DNA of 64,000 nucleotides, taken from the NCBI RefSeq assembly GCF_902686445.1, contig NC_062232.1:87344932-87408931 (forward strand). Reading direction: 5' to 3'. Each line of letters opens with the position of its first letter. The stretch's first letter is position 1. A program made the position numbers and the translations under genes. This stretch comes from Sciurus carolinensis (Eukaryota > Chordata > Mammalia > Rodentia > Sciuridae). Below, piece after piece: positions 1-13,139 of this stretch. The notes below the pieces were generated by a model. It saw nothing but the letters and a program-made list of their open reading frames with translations, made no database searches and was not told where the DNA came from.

Positions 1-634
1 TTTATCAAATGGTCTTTTCATTTTTATTGATATGACCATATATTTTTTAGCATGAAAGGATGGATTATATTAATTTGTTTTCATTTGTTAAATCAGTCAT
101 ACATATCTGGGATAAATTCTACTTGGTCATTATGTATGATTCTTTTTATACATATTAAGTACGTTAGATTTGCCAATACTTTGCTGGAACTTCTTACATC
201 TATGTTTTATGAGAGGCATTAATCTGTCCTTTTCTTTTCTTGTAATGTATTTGATGTTGGATTATGGTTAGCTTCAAAGAATGAGTTAAGAAATGTTCTT
301 TCTGCTTCTATTTTCTGGAAGAATGTATAAAGAATTCATAGATTTTCTTCTCTAAATGTTGAAATAGTGTTTTCTGTTTTGGAAGGCTAAAATTGATTCA
401 ATTTCTTTAATAGTTATTCACCTATTTGGATATCTATTTCTCCTTGTGCAAATTTTGATATATTTGAACTTTCAAAGAATTTCATCTAAGTTATCATTTT
501 TGTGGATTTAGTGGTTCATTATTTCCATTTAATGAACATGGTCTCATTAGTTAAGTCCTCTCTTTTATATCTGATTGTCATAATTTAATAATTTGTGACA
601 CTTCTCTTGTTTTCCTCAACTCTGGCTAGAAGTT
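1..634 (-). mobile_element. Old L1 LINE, ORF2 reverse transcriptase region, antisense (left part)
   Basis: Translating the complement near 90-150 gives a run close to RIIHNDQVEFIPDM, the conserved L1 reverse transcriptase stretch. The rest follows the L1 ORF2 antisense order with many stops. The copy is dead, runs off the left edge, is interrupted by an LTR at 635-1079 and resumes at 1080. Confidence 0.8.
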
Positions 635-1079
635 TGTTGTGGTTTAGATATGAGGCATCCCCCAAAAGCTCATGTTTGAGAAAATGCAAGAGATTTAAGA
701 GGTGAAGTGATTAAATTATGAAAGCCATAACCTAATCGCTGATTAATTCACTGATATGAATTAATTGAGTGGTAACTATAGGCAGGCAGGGTGTGGCTGG
801 AGAAAGTAGGTCATTTGAAGGCATGAATTTGCCTTTTATTTTTTTGTCCCTGGGGAGAGGAGCACTTTCTGCTTACTTGTTGCCTTCTCTTGAGCTCCTT
901 CTATCTACCACACCCTTTTGCCATGATATTCTGCCTTACCTGGGGCACAGAACTATGGAGTCACCTAGCTGTGGACTGGATCTCTAAAACTGTGAGTCAA
1001 AATAAACTTTTCCTCCTTTAAGTCGTTTTTGTCAGATCTTTGGTAACAGCAGCAACAATTACAAAAAACTTAATAAAAT
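635..1079 (+). mobile_element. Solo LTR, MaLR-type, inserted in the old L1
   Basis: The segment starts TGTTGTGGTTTAGATATGAG, has an AATAAA polyadenylation signal near 1000 and is flanked by AAGTT (630-634) and AAGTC (1080-1084), a near-perfect 5-bp duplication. The L1 sequence reads continuously across the insertion. A second copy of the same family lies inverted at 46014-46434. Assignment to ERVL-MaLR is from general LTR form and recollection. No coding region is present. Confidence 0.7.
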
Positions 1080-1140
1080 AAGTCCATTAATTTTATTGAT
1101 TTTTTTCAAAGAACTAGCTTTGGGTCTTGTTGATTTTTAA
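1080..1140 (-). mobile_element. Old L1 ORF2 antisense, continuation after the LTR
   Basis: It reads on from the left L1 part: the stretch around TTTTCAAAGAACTAGCTTTG is the next conserved antisense ORF2 block. It ends in a T-rich tract where another L1 3' end begins. Confidence 0.7.
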
Positions 1141-1345
1141 TTTTTTTTTTATTTTTACAGACTGCGTTTTGATGCATTGTACATGAATTGGGTACAAATT
1201 TTCATTTCTATAGTTGTGCATGATGTAGATTCATACCATTCGTGTAATCATACATATGCATAGGGTAATGATGTCTGTCTCATCCACCATCTTTCATACT
1301 CACACCCCCTCCAATGTTTGTAGTAGCTCAATAAAACCAAGTATT
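1141..1345 (-). mobile_element. L1 3'UTR fragment, antisense, older relative of the young L1s in this window
   Basis: A T-rich start (the element's poly-A tail on the other strand) is followed by sequence parallel to the young L1 3'UTR at 39463 and 61170, for example ATACCATTCGTGTAATCATA against ATACCATTTGTGTAATCATA. It is clearly more diverged. The 5' end of the element is truncated. Confidence 0.65.
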
Positions 1346-1559
1346 CCACATTCCTTCATTCTGTCTCTTGGTAACTGCTGTCATTAATTGTGCCTATGTA
1401 TCAGCATAATCAACATATTATTGCTATTGTTTTGAATAAATTTGCCTGTTAAGACAATTAAGAATAACAAAAATATAGGATTTTATTTTTATCTTCATTT
1501 AGCCATATTCTAATACTCTTCTTTTTGATGATTCAAATTTCTGATATATATGATTTTCA

Positions 1560-2460
1560 TTTTCTCTAAAGATCTGTTTTTTACATTGTCACTTTCTACT
1601 GGTGACAAATTCCCTCAGTTTTTGCTTGTCTAAATTTTATTTTACCTTCACTTTTGAAGAATAATTTTGGTGGATACAGCATTTTAGGTGGGAGGTTGTT
1701 TTCTTTCAACACCTTGAGTATTTCACTCCACATTCTTCTTCCTCAAATGGTTTTTAAAGAGAAATCAGAAGTTTTTCTTATTCTTATTCCTCTATAGTTA
1801 AGGCATTTTCTTTTGTTCACATATTTCAAGACTTTTTTTTGTTTGTGATGTTCTACAGTTAGAATATGATATATCTAAGTACAGTTTTTTTTTAGTATTT
1901 ATTCTGCTTGATATTCTTTGAGTTTCCTGGAGGTATAGATTGGCATTTGTCATTAATTTTAGAAAATTTTCAGGTATCAGTACTTTGAGAATTTCTGATG
2001 GTCCCTTCTTCTCTTTCTGGTTTCCATTACATATATAATTTCCCTTTTTGCAATTGTACCTTGGTAAATTTTAAATTGTTCTTCAATGTTTTGTTGTATT
2101 TCTTTTTATTCACTTTCTCTTTGCATTTCAGTCATTATGTGTTTGAGCTCACTGATTCTTTCTTTGGCTACTTCTAGTCTACAGTCTCAAAAGCATTATT
2201 CATGTCTGTACAGTGCTTTAATTTCTAGCATTTACTTTTCACTCTTAAAATTTTCATCTCTCTGATTTATTACTTATCTATTAATGCATATTATACAGTT
2301 TCTCCATCAGAGCCCTTAAAAATTAATTAAAATTATCTTATATTCCCATTCTGATGATTCTAAAATTTCTGCCATATCTGAATCTACTTCATATGCTTGC
2401 ATTATGGCTTCAAACTATGGGGGATTTTGTTAGTTTTTAGCATGCCTTGTAATTTTGTTG
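1560..2460 (-). mobile_element. Ancient L1 3' region, antisense
   Basis: The order of motifs follows old mammalian L1 (L1M or HAL1-like) 3' ends read antisense: AGAAATCAGAAG, then a region like TTTGAGTTTCCTGGAGGTAT, then TTTTCAGGTATCAG and CCTTCTTCTC. It is heavily diverged and has no intact frame. Confidence 0.55.
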
Positions 2461-3204
2461 TTGTTGTTGTCATCATTGTTCTTGTTGAAAATCAGATAAA
2501 ATGTATTGGGTTAAATAAACTGAGATTGAAAGGCCTTTGATGTGAGATGTTCTGTTTACCTGGTTAAGGGTTAGGCTATGTTTGCTGTTCATTATATTGC
2601 AAGTGTCAAAGAATAAAACTTCCTCTAGTGTACTAGATTTTTGTCTCCACTGTTTTGCTAGCAATGGCTTCTTAAAGAGGATCTGAGCTTTGCAGTTATT
2701 TCAGCTGAAATTCCTTGTTATCACATAGGAGTCTGATTGATATGGTGGCAATCATTCCATAATTCTATGATGAAGTTTCAGTCTTTTAATGAGCCTATCC
2801 CCCTAGACTATTATCTTCATAAGTGTTTCTCAGGTTCACCTCCCTTTAGGGAACACAGGAAAGCTAGAAGGGCCTGAAGTTGGGTATTTCCCTTTTCCCA
2901 GTTAGGTTAGGCCTTGGTAAATTTTAAATAGTTTAGGTTCTGATAAACTAGTTTCCCCTGAAGGCAGATTTTTGAAAAGGAGAACAGAATGTTCTGGGCT
3001 CATTTTAAAATTATTACCTTTTCCTTTCAACCTGCCTGAAGCATAAGGGGACCTTTATCTAATTTTCACCCTGAGAACTGGTTCTGCTCCTCTGGACTGT
3101 AGGCAAAACTTGTGAAAATGCGAGGTCTCTCTAAGATTGTATACCATGGAGTTTTTAAATTCTCAATTTCATGCACAATGGGCCTCTAGAAATTCATCAA
3201 TCGC

Positions 3205-3320
3205 AATTTTTTTTAATTTGTCCTAACTGATGCATAAAAACATAAACATTGTACATATTAATGGGATACCATATAATGTGTTAGTATGTGAACTCATTGC
3301 ATTCAATTGTAGTTTAAGTG
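3205..3320. mobile_element. Short L1 3' end fragment
   Basis: The stretch around ATTGTACATATTAATGGGAT resembles the terminal region of old L1 subfamilies. Too short and diverged to place further. Confidence 0.35.
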
Positions 3321-4794
3321 TTTCTTCTGGTACTGGCACAAGCTCTTGAGATTTTGATACAAGTACACAGCGGGCAGAAGTTTGTCCTGTGACTTTGATT
3401 ACCTAATTGACATAAGAGTTGATAATTTTTCATTAGTTCAACATATTTTTTAAGTGAGGAAGGAAGTGACAATTTCCACACTCTTTCTAGTATTAGTTTT
3501 TAATAATTGTTCTAACTAAAATTATTTTTGAAGGTAGTAATTTCTGCCCCCAAAATTATTTTCTCTTGTTCACTGCTACAGTAAATTGCCTTAAATATTA
3601 TTTATTGGATTCTTTCATTATCATCCCCATAGATCTATGCATGTTTCCAAACTCACCAAATTGTGTCAAATATATAGGTGCAATTTTTTGGTATATCAAT
3701 TACACCCTAAAAAAGGTATTAAAAATAAATTCAAATGCATGTGGCTCTTCTATCCCCACCCCATGTTAATCCTTGTAATGAGATACTTCTGAGGTCATTT
3801 GAAATATATCCCAAGATCCCCTCATCTGTATCCTCCATTCTAAAACCTGTTTATTTAGTGTTTCTCTTTCATGCATTCTGCAAAAACCTGCTCCTATCTT
3901 CTCTTATGGAAAACCCTCCATCTTTCCTTTTGTCTACCCAGTTTCTCAAGCCTTTTCTAGGTAAGTTAGATAGTTTCTTCCTCCTTTGAAATTCTGTTAT
4001 AAGCAAAACTGTACTACCATGCTTTACTTAATTTTTCCTATGTTTTCAACTCTTTAAATTTTGTCTACTCATTTGAATTTTAAAGTTTAATGGAGTTAGA
4101 GACCAGAGTTTCTAATGTTTACATTTCTCTTATACCAAATATCTAGCCCATAGCTAGACACTTATTATAAACTCACAAGGAATCATTGATGAATTGTTAC
4201 ATATCAATATTTGATAGGAAATTATGACTGCTCTGCAGAGTGATTTGTAGACATAAACACCAACCTTCTGTTTAATTCCAAAAAAGCAAGTCACCTCTAG
4301 ATTTTTAAGAGCTGATAATTAAGACACCTCATATATATTAATAGATGGACCAAGGATCATTTTTCAAATCCTCTCTCCAAATTCTTTCTGCAGCCTGTGA
4401 AGAGCTGTTTTTGGAAACTGCATTAGAAATGCAGAGGGAAAGGTTTGGTCGTGAGGCTCAAGATCAGCTTTCGGTCCCATGCCTGGCAGAGGTTGTGGCT
4501 GACTTTCATGTGAAGCTTTAAATCATCCTGAATTTGTGATGCCTAAAAAGCTTTTGGAATTACAAGGGTGGTTACCCATTGCAGGTTATATAGAGCTAAA
4601 ATAATTGAATGTGGTGATATTTACCAGTAGTAGGGAGGAAATGGAGAGAGCAAAATCAATGTAAACCTAAAGATAGTAAATTTCTAATTTTTCCTTGGGG
4701 AAAAAAATAGTAAAGTGGAAACTATACCTTTAGTCTGAAAGAAAAACTCTTATCAGAAAGACTAACAGATGTGCTCTCAAAAATTCAGTTAAGA

Positions 4795-4905
4795 TCTCAG
4801 TGGCTCAGGAGCTGAGACAGGAGGATCACAAATTCAAGATAAGCCTCAGCAACTTAGCAAGGCCCAAAGCAACTTAGTGAAACACTGTCTCAAAAAAAAT
4901 CAATG
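4795..4905 (+). mobile_element. B1-type SINE fragment
   Basis: It contains GGCTCAGGAGCTGAGACAGG, GGATCACAAATTCAAGATAAG, CCTCAGCAACTTAG and CTGTCTCAAAA, the middle and end of the same SINE seen complete at 29983. The 5' part is missing. Confidence 0.7.
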
Positions 4906-5329
4906 AAGAAAATCTTATACTCAATTTTTGTACAGTATTATGTACATCTATGTGCATAAATGTAATGGACAAGAAAAAAACTTACTTGAACTACAAATGC
5001 CAGTATTATCAACTCTCAGGTATGGACACTGTTGGAAGAGAACATAAACAGGGTTTATTTCAAAAAAAATCTGTTTTGAAAATAATTTGGGCTTAAGATT
5101 TTAGTACAGGAAATTCTCAGATTCTGGAAACTCTCTTCCACTAACCCTACTTTATGCCCTTCCTCCCCTCAAAAAGAAGCCAGAGATGTTAAACCAAGTC
5201 AACCCTAAAAGTCAATATAAATATAAATACAAATATTTTTGTAGAAGTCAAAATTGAAACAAGTTACCGTCAGATAATGAAATGTTTATGCATAATAACA
5301 TTCCTTGGCATGTGCATAACACTATTTAC

Positions 5330-5505
5330 TTTTCAAATCACATTAACCCATTTCACTCTCACAATAAAGATAAGTATATCGGTTTTTTTTCCCCAACATA
5401 AATATGAGTTAAATTAAAGCACAATTTAGTTAATGATTTTGTAAGGACCCCCAGCTTGAGTTCCAATGAGAGGCCTGGATTTAGAACCCAGCTTTTTCCT
5501 GAGTA
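5330..5505 (-). mobile_element. MIR SINE remnant
   Basis: Diverged MIR order read on the reverse strand: TTTTCAAATCACATTAACCC, TTTCACTCTCACAATAAAGA, later GGATTTAGAACCCAG. Confidence 0.45.
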
Positions 5506-6671
5506 CAGTTGCCTTTTCCAACTTATGCACAATGCTAGCAACTTAGGGGACCTCTCTACACTCATATTCATATGTCCAAAATGAAGATAAGAAAAATGCA
5601 TTCTACTTTCATATATAACTAAGAAGAACAAATGAAAAAGTAAATAAAGAGCAAAACATCACAAAACAACAACAAAAAGAATTACTTCTGGTTCCCCAAT
5701 TGTTCTTATGAAATATTTTATTCTTCCAAATCTATGTATTTGAGGACATGTACTAGAACTTGCAGGATTGCCACAGCTTTGTCTTGTTAGTGGTTCGCTC
5801 TTTGGCAAAAGGCAGCAGAATAGAGAAAAGTCAATAGGGTACCCATTTTCATCTCACTCAGGAGAAAATTAATTACTAGTAAGACTATAACTCTTCAAAT
5901 AATCAAAAGCTGCACCCCTTAGGAAAGAATTCCAGAAAATCAACTTCTCTACAAAGAACACTCATTGCTGGCTATTCTAGACCCTTTGCAACTTCATTTG
6001 AGAAAGCAAAGAGCTGAGTGCCATAGAAAGTATGTTATTCTTGTGAAAGGGCAAAGAAAAAGGGTAATTGTGGAGCATCTTCTGGAGAAATCAGGGCCAT
6101 GATAGTGATGGAGTAATCATCATTGGGAGATTAGGGAGCCCTGCACATTACTGCACTGGACAACTAGCAAGAGAAAAGAAGAGAACAGGCTACTCACTGG
6201 TATTTTAAAATTGAAGGCCACTCTCACCACCTTTAATTTACTTTTCATATATATGGCAACCATTTTACTCCCTAAAACTCTAACCTCTAATACATAACCT
6301 ATATTCCTAAAATTTTTTTCCTTAATGCCATAACACAAAAAAAATCCAATTAGTTGTCATAAACTCAGTTTAGAATATGGAAGTCAATGTTCCATCTTTT
6401 TTGCCACACAAATCATGTTGGCTTTGTTTATCATGTTAATATTTTGTATTGCTGAGTGCATTATTCCTTTTCTTTCTTCTTGTCCTTCAGATCAAGACAC
6501 ACTTTTTGTATTTTCTTATTTGGGGGCCCACATATACATACATCCAGGCAGAACTCTCTGTGCCTATCAGAGACCTAGGTTGGGGCAACTGTGTAACCAT
6601 CTGTAGACTTTACATAGATGCTTTCTGCCAAAAATAAATTGATTCAACCAAGAATACTGTCTTTATTTCAG

Positions 6672-6817
6672 ACTCCTCAAAGAGCATCTTGGAGAAAAAG
6701 AAGTTGAATTGACACTCATCTTTGATTCAGTGGTGGAGGCTGACCTGGCTAATTATACCTGCCATGTAGAAAACCGAAATGGACGGAAACATGCCAGTGT
6801 ACTTCTGCGTAAAAAGG
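6672..6817 (+). CDS. IL1RAPL2: IL1RAPL2 coding exon: end of the third Ig domain (partial gene)
   Basis: This 146-bp exon lies between an acceptor (tttatttcag) and a donor (G|gtactt). It starts with one base completing a split codon, gives 48 full codons beginning [13 protein letters not shown], and ends with the first base of the next codon. The residues [16 protein letters not shown] hold the second Ig cysteine in the usual D-x-A-x-Y-x-C context and an N-glycosylation sequon (NYT). The piece is the C-terminal half of the membrane-proximal extracellular Ig domain of an IL-1 receptor-like protein, which in this family contacts synaptic partners outside the cell. It reads closer to IL1RAPL2 than to IL1RAPL1 (KEVEL and [10 protein letters not shown]). 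The earlier Ig exons and the signal peptide are outside the window. Confidence 0.95.
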
Positions 6818-7824
6818 GTACTTCTTTTTATAGCTATAACTATCTTTAGTTTAGTCACCAATAGCTATTAAATTTAGATGTTTCCTGGCCTTATTGTATT
6901 ATGTAGTGTCAATTTCTGTTGATCATTTTGTCTAAGGAACAATATTTCTCATCTGCATATCAGCATAAAATGCCTATGACCTTCAGTATCACTAGGAAAT
7001 AAATAAATGAAATTAAACATTACTGTCTGAAAAATCAATAGAGATGAAAAGTACCTTGATTATAATCATGTTACATTAAATTCGATATATACTGTCATTC
7101 AATATTTTGTATATATTTCACCTTCTTTTTACTTATATTATTTAAACAAAATGCTAGAAATTATATTATCATATGAAAAACAAAGTTGTTCTTTTACTCC
7201 CAGACTGAAACTTAAATAAAATAATTAATACTGCCATATAACCTTTCAATTAGTAATATAAAGACTATAAGCTATATTTTGTAACATGGTATTAAGCGGT
7301 CTTTCATAGATCCATATATTCCTAAATAGTTTGGCATTTATGGAGATCCCTTTCTAGAGTCAGTTCTAGATTGGATAAACTGTGTCTAAAGACAAAGAAA
7401 AGAAACTCTAAATTTACAGACAGAGGAACAACAATTTCAGCAGCTAAATAAGTTTCTGAATTGGCTCTTACCTTGCCATGACTCTTGATTGTTGCAAAAG
7501 GCTAAATACTTTGTGTGAACATCTGGCAAAAGTTTTGTAAATGTAGCAGAACAAATGTTCTCAATCAGTGTTTCTGTTGCCTAGGTTATAGAGCAATAGA
7601 ACCATTCAATCAGCAAGGTTACCATTTGTACCTCCTAGCCAGAATAGAATTTCTGTTTTCCAACCAGCCTTAATCTTGAGCATTACCAGAAGCTCTGGAA
7701 GAAAATGGGAAGTGTCATTATTTCAAGAATAATGCTTCTATCTCTCTAGCACCATTTCTTAACTCCATTGAACTTGATTCTGTCTTAAAATAAAGGAGTA
7801 TATAAGTGTAAACGGGTCTAATAT

Positions 7825-7990
7825 AGAAAGTGAAGTCAGGAGATCCAGGTTCAGCCATATGGTTCAGTAGGACTTTTTTGTCCAAATATAATTCCTGAAT
7901 CTTAGTTTTCTCATCTGTAAAATAGGGGTTATAATATCTATCTTGTGGAGTTACTCTGAAGTTCAAATAATAATGATATAATGGATGTGA
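7825..7990 (+). mobile_element. MIR SINE
   Basis: The core is TCTTAGTTTTCTCATCTGTA followed by AAATAGGGGTTATAATATCT, the well-conserved MIR core; upstream GAAGTCAGGAGATCCAGGTTC fits the MIR 5' half. Confidence 0.75.
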
Positions 7991-8799
7991 AATGTATTAT
8001 GCCTAAATAATTTTTTGTTATATTGATCTTGGATAATTTCTCCTATGCACTAGGAAACCACTTAGTTCACCTACATGAAGGACAGGTACTCACCATGTCC
8101 AGATATCTTATGGCAAAGATCACTTTGTTCCTGTTTATTTCACTTTTGTTTCAGGTTCAGAGATTCCCAAGCCATAGATGCTACTGTACTTCTGTACTCT
8201 TAGCAATTTAGGCAGTGTCTGGCCACTAATAGGTACTTTGAATACATTCTCGCCAAATAAATAATTAAAATTCTATTTCGTTATTGAGGGTTTATGTGTA
8301 GCAACCACCATGCTTGGTGTGGAGAATGGACTGCTGAATAAAAGGACATCTCACAAGTCTTGTGGAGCTTATAGTCTTTGGGGAGGGGAGAATGCAAAAA
8401 AAAAAGTCATACATTAAACATTAAGCAAAAAAATCACACAAAAATTATATAATGTTACAATTAGAAACCTGCTATTAAGAAAAATAATGAGGGTACTATA
8501 ATTTAGCCAGGGGAGAAAGACATAGTTTTATGTTAGTTTTCAGATAAAGCCATCCCTCTTTGATAAGCAAGAAGCAAATACCATTCCTCAAAATTTCTAG
8601 AAATCTTACTCTGGCAAACAAGCCACTCTGTAAAACAATGCTACCTGCCATAGTTTCTACAAGTAAACCTGTCTAAAATCATGAAAAACTGATGATATTA
8701 ATTCTCATCTTTCTAGTATTTAAATATTGGGGTTACCAATATTTAAAATTGAATACCAATTTGTCTGCTTAACAATGCCATTTTGAGATCTAGTAGCCA

Positions 8800-9570
8800 T
8801 ATCAAATTTAGCTCACCCCAAACAGGATTCCCAGTTTCTCCTCCATACAAACCTCAGCCTTCTGTCTCTGTCTTCAACTCTATTGCCATCCTTCCAGTTC
8901 TTCAGGCCAAAATTTGTGGAGTCAGTCTTCACTTTACATTTTCTTTACTCACATCTTGTATCTAGTCCATCAAAAAAGATCCCATGACTCTACTTTCAAA
9001 GCCTATCCAGAGTCTGATCACTTCCATCACTGCCCCCACTGTATTCTGACCTACCAGCATGAATTGAATGAAATCCCAAATCTTATTTATGACCTATAAG
9101 GCATTACACAATCTGCTTATTTCTCATCTCACTTTCTATAATACTCTGTCTCAATTGTCATTCACACTAGCGCCCTTTCTACTTCTCATGCTCTTTAAGC
9201 ACAGTCCTGCCTCAAATACTTCACACAGGCTATTGCATCTTCCTGAAACACTCTTTCCTCAGCTATCTCCATGACTCATTCCCTTATTTCACACAGTTCT
9301 CTTATTATATATTACCTACTCATTAGATCTTCCCTGGCCACCATATATGAAATATAATTATCCTTAATTTTATTTTTCTCTAACTTGTCTCTATTTCTTT
9401 TTTATTGTTTCTTTCATATTTGATATTATATTTACATATATTTTGGCTTATTTTCTTTTTCCTCCACTACAAAGTAAACAGTGTGAGAACAGGAACTTTA
9501 ACAACCTTATTTATCACTGCACCCCTAGTTCATAAAACACAATAAGTGCTCAAAAATATTCATCGGTTAA
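8800..9570 (+). mobile_element. L2 LINE 3' end
   Basis: A C/T-rich stretch in L2 motif order includes CCTATAAGGCATTACACAAT, CCTCAAATACTTCACACAGG, TCCCTGGCCACC and, at the end, CACTGCACCCCTAGTTCATA followed by AATAAGTGCTCAAAAATATT. The short open frames within it are chance frames. Confidence 0.7.
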
Positions 9571-9754
9571 AAAATCTATCCATAGAGAACCAGGACAATG
9601 GGGTAACAGATAAAATGATTAATAAACAGAAGATTTGATCTGTGCTCTCACCTTGACTAGTCTGCCCTGGTTTACCTAAAAACATGTTTTCCTTTCAAAA
9701 ATATTTACTTTCCAAGTTTTTATTCTCTTATTTTGTTTGTGTTTGTGTGTGTGT

Positions 9755-9945
9755 GCTATTGGGGATTGAACCCAGGAGCATTCTACCTCTGAGCTATGTC
9801 CCCAGCCTGTTTTTGCTTGTTTGTTTATTTTCAGGAAGGATGTTCCTAAATTGGTTAGGTTGGCCTCAAATTTGCAATCCTCCTACCTCAGCCTACTGAG
9901 TCACTGGGATTACACACATGTGCCACAATACCCACCTATACTTTT
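9755..9945 (-). mobile_element. B1-ID composite SINE
   Basis: Read on the reverse strand it is a B1-like head (GGATTACACACATGTGCC, CCTCCTACCTCAGCC) followed by an ID-like part (GGGGATTGAACCCAGGAGCA, TGAGCTATGTCCCCAGCC). This is the fused SINE type repeated through the window. A short GT run adjoins at its left end. Confidence 0.8.
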
Positions 9946-10994
9946 AAGTTTTGGTGTTGAAAACTCAAAGGTCTCAGGGACTAAGCAGTTAGAGAATATT
10001 TTTTAAACGGCCAAAACTTTAGAGTAACTGAAACATAGATTAAAGAAATCATCCCTTGCTTTAAAGTGGGAAACCTCTGTTTTGTTCTAGAAGATTTTTA
10101 CTATGCTTGCTAGAATGTGGGCTCATGTATATGAGAGCTGGAAAGTTTTTAAGAAGCCAAAGGACTGGTTTTCATTTTTAAATATTGATATTCATTTTTT
10201 GAAACATTGTAAAGTCCAACAAAATAATTTTCCACCCATGATACACCAGTTTACCCTCTCCAATCTAGGTAGCAGTTTTTTTTTCACTTTTTCATTCTTG
10301 CAAAATGGTGCAGTTAATCCTTCCTCATTTAGTTTCATTAGAAGCTCTCAACAGTATGGTAGAACCCTAAAGAAGAACAAGAATCCATATGATTCTACCC
10401 TAATTATTTTAGTCAGACCAAAGTTTTAGTTGTCTTGAGAAACTTCAGACATATCCTTTGGAATTAGATCTTCTTGACTTTATCACAGCATAGACTGACC
10501 TCAGTGACTGTAGATTTCCCAACTAGAATATTAATAAGTTTTTTTTTTATGAAACAACAACTTTTTAATGAGCTGTAAGTCAAATATTTTAAATTTCCTA
10601 AGTAATTAATATGGATAAGAGGTGTCATGAATCCATTCTTAAACTAAAAAAGGCCTTCCGTAAAATGAAAACTCAAGTCTAACATACCCAATTAACAGGG
10701 TCAGGTTTTGTAAAAACAAGATGTCCTTTACGTATGCATTTTCCACTTACATGTACCACTTTCTTCTTCTTGGATGAAACATTATCCAGTAAGTACAACT
10801 AAGTTTCAGTACAAGGTCTGTCCTAAATGTTTTCTTTGGTAGCAAGACTATGAACTTAGGCTAAAGAAATTCTCATTTTTATTTCTGATTCTCTGCAAAG
10901 AAGAAAGATTTTTCCTACAAAACAGAGATGTATCACTGAATCCCTCTTTTCATTCCCAGTGCTCTTGTTATGCCCTAATTTTTCAAAATATATA

Positions 10995-11765
10995 GGAAGT
11001 TTTCTTAGTGTGTTCATGTTGCCATAAAAATTACCTTAGATCAAGTAATTTATAAAGAATAGAGACTTGTTTCCCACAGCTCTGGAGGCTGTAGTGTCCA
11101 AAATCAAGGCACTGCTAGATTCATGTCTGGAAAAGATCCAGTCATCTTTTATATGTGAGAGCATATCAGAATGGCCTTTACCACCCATATTTCTGCCAAT
11201 AATCAAATCAACACCACTTAGGTAATCTTTAAGAATAATGAGGTTTTCCCTATAGATCTCTTATTCTAAGCCTTCACCAAAATTTCTCAAAGTTCCTTTC
11301 ATAGCAGTGCACCTCAAAATTTGTCTAACCTCTACCCATTACCCAAAGTCACTTCCACATTTTTAGAAGTTTATTAGAGTAGCAACCTACATCTCAGTAC
11401 CAATTTCTTACTTAATCCATTTGACTGCTACAGCAAAATACCATAGACTGAGTAATATATAAATAACCAAAATTTATTGCTTGCAATTTTTGTGACTGGG
11501 ATGTCTACAATCAAGTTAACAGCATATCTAGTGTCTGCTAAGGGCCCTTTCTTCATAGATGCTGCATTTTATGTGTACTCACATAGCAAAAGAGGTAAAC
11601 AGTTTCCCTCAGACCTCCTTTACAAGAGCACTAATCCCATTCATAAAAGAGGAGTCCTCATGACCTAATCACCTTCCAAATGTCCCATATCTTAATGCCA
11701 TAACTTTGGGGGTTGTGTTTCAACATATGAATTTTGAGAGGGCACGAACATTCACATCACAACAG
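10995..11765 (-). mobile_element. Ancient MaLR element remnant: two LTRs around a scrap of internal sequence
   Basis: On the reverse strand an LTR spans about 11415-11765: a poly-A region (AATAAATTTTGG), CTCAGTCTATGGTATTTTGC near its 3' end and TTGTGATGTGAATGTTCG near its 5' end. A second, more decayed LTR of the same family spans about 10995-11270 (CAGCTCTGGAGGCTG). The piece between, 11290-11410, holds TCAGTACCAATTTCTTACTT and CAAAGTCACTTCCACATTTT, which match the start of MaLR internal regions. Most of the interior has been deleted and no coding frame survives. Confidence 0.6.
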
Positions 11766-12548
11766 CAATCCTCAGGTTAGGATCTCCTAACCTGCCTCCC
11801 AAATTATAAGTCAGAGCAAGTTCAAACATTCCCAGCCCTCTTCTTCTCTAGTCCCTTGGTTTCAAGGTGGTATTTGTCCCATTCTGTTGTTTGTGTTCAC
11901 AATGAAGAAATACCTGGGTTCAAAGTAAGAAGAATAAAAATTATACTTGTACTTTGGGTGCCTAGAAAAGGTTACAATCCCATCCCATAAATATTTGCTC
12001 TTCTAACTACAACTATGCTTATAGAGTGTACAAGACACAGCTCAAATAAAATGACTTTCAACTTCTCATTCTGGGAATGTCCCTAGTAATATAGCTCCTG
12101 CTGAGATGGAAAATGGCAAATGAAAACAGAAGACAAAAGAAAAGCCAGGTGTTATTTGGGTGATGGCAATTCTGCCCTCTGATTATAGGATAGATGTTTC
12201 CCTTTTGATGTGATGGCCTGAATCACAGAATACAGGTGGAGTCTCAGAAACTAGGTCCACAGTTTCAACTTAAACAGTCATCATTATGCAATACCTTTCA
12301 AAGACATTTTTCATAAAATGGACCCCAAGATCACAAAGGTACTTTTCACATCATGGTTTTCTTCCATAAATTTACTGCTGAATAAGGTGTCTGCTTCCTC
12401 GGAGCACAAATTGTTTCTGCTGCTGAAGTTTTACATCTAACTACTAGTAATTATACACTGTCAATAACAGAAATTGGTGGGGAAATCCCCATTAAGTGAC
12501 TTTGAGAACATTTAAAGCTGTTCTGACCAGAGAGAAAGGAATGAGGGT

Positions 12549-12571
12549 TTGTGTGTGTGTGTGTGTGTGTT
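12549..12571. repeat. (GT)n microsatellite
   Basis: About 11 uninterrupted GT units, followed by a GT-rich stretch. Confidence 0.95.
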
Positions 12572-13139
12572 TGTCTGTGGGTGTGGTGGGGGCAGTGGGA
12601 GAGACAGAATCAAATGAACATACTATAACACTACTCATTATGTGAACCCCCATAATACTCCTCATTGATATAGATTGTCCATCATAGCAGTCCCACTCTC
12701 TTCCTTTCTTCATTCTTTTCCCTCTCTCCTTGCTGAAAAAGGTGACATTTATTTGTGATTTTTACAGTTTTACTCCAAGATTTTCCTGATTGGCTGGTCA
12801 CCATCATCTCCTCTCTCACTTCACTTCCTTTACAAGACAAAATTCCTTTTCTCCCCACAAAAGCTAACATATTTCTCATAAACTGGACTCCAGGTAACCC
12901 ATCCTTTCTCCCCTGCTACAGCACAAGATTCTACAGTACTCCCCATTGATGTTTCTGAGAGCTGCCCAGTTCTTTCATTATGTTTGGTAAATTGTAGTTT
13001 ACCTTTTTCCATTGGAGCTAAAAGGACAAAAGGAGTCAAAATTCCCAAGTTGCATGTTGTTCAGGAAGTACTACCAACAGTTCTATGGAAAAGCAGGCAG
13101 TATTTCTGTGGTTACTTTCAGGTTACTTTCATGTAAAGC

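Larger units (their letters stand above)
1..6671 (+). other. IL1RAPL2: IL1RAPL2 intron (3' part) upstream of the first visible exon
   Basis: The sequence up to the acceptor AG at 6670-6671 is intronic. Positions 1-2460 are nested LINE and LTR debris, listed separately. From about 2460 to 6660 I see only short ancient repeat fragments (L1 3' end near 3205, SINE near 4800, MIR near 5330) and unclassified AT-rich DNA. The open frames here are short, carry no recognisable domain and overlap repeats. Confidence 0.8.
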
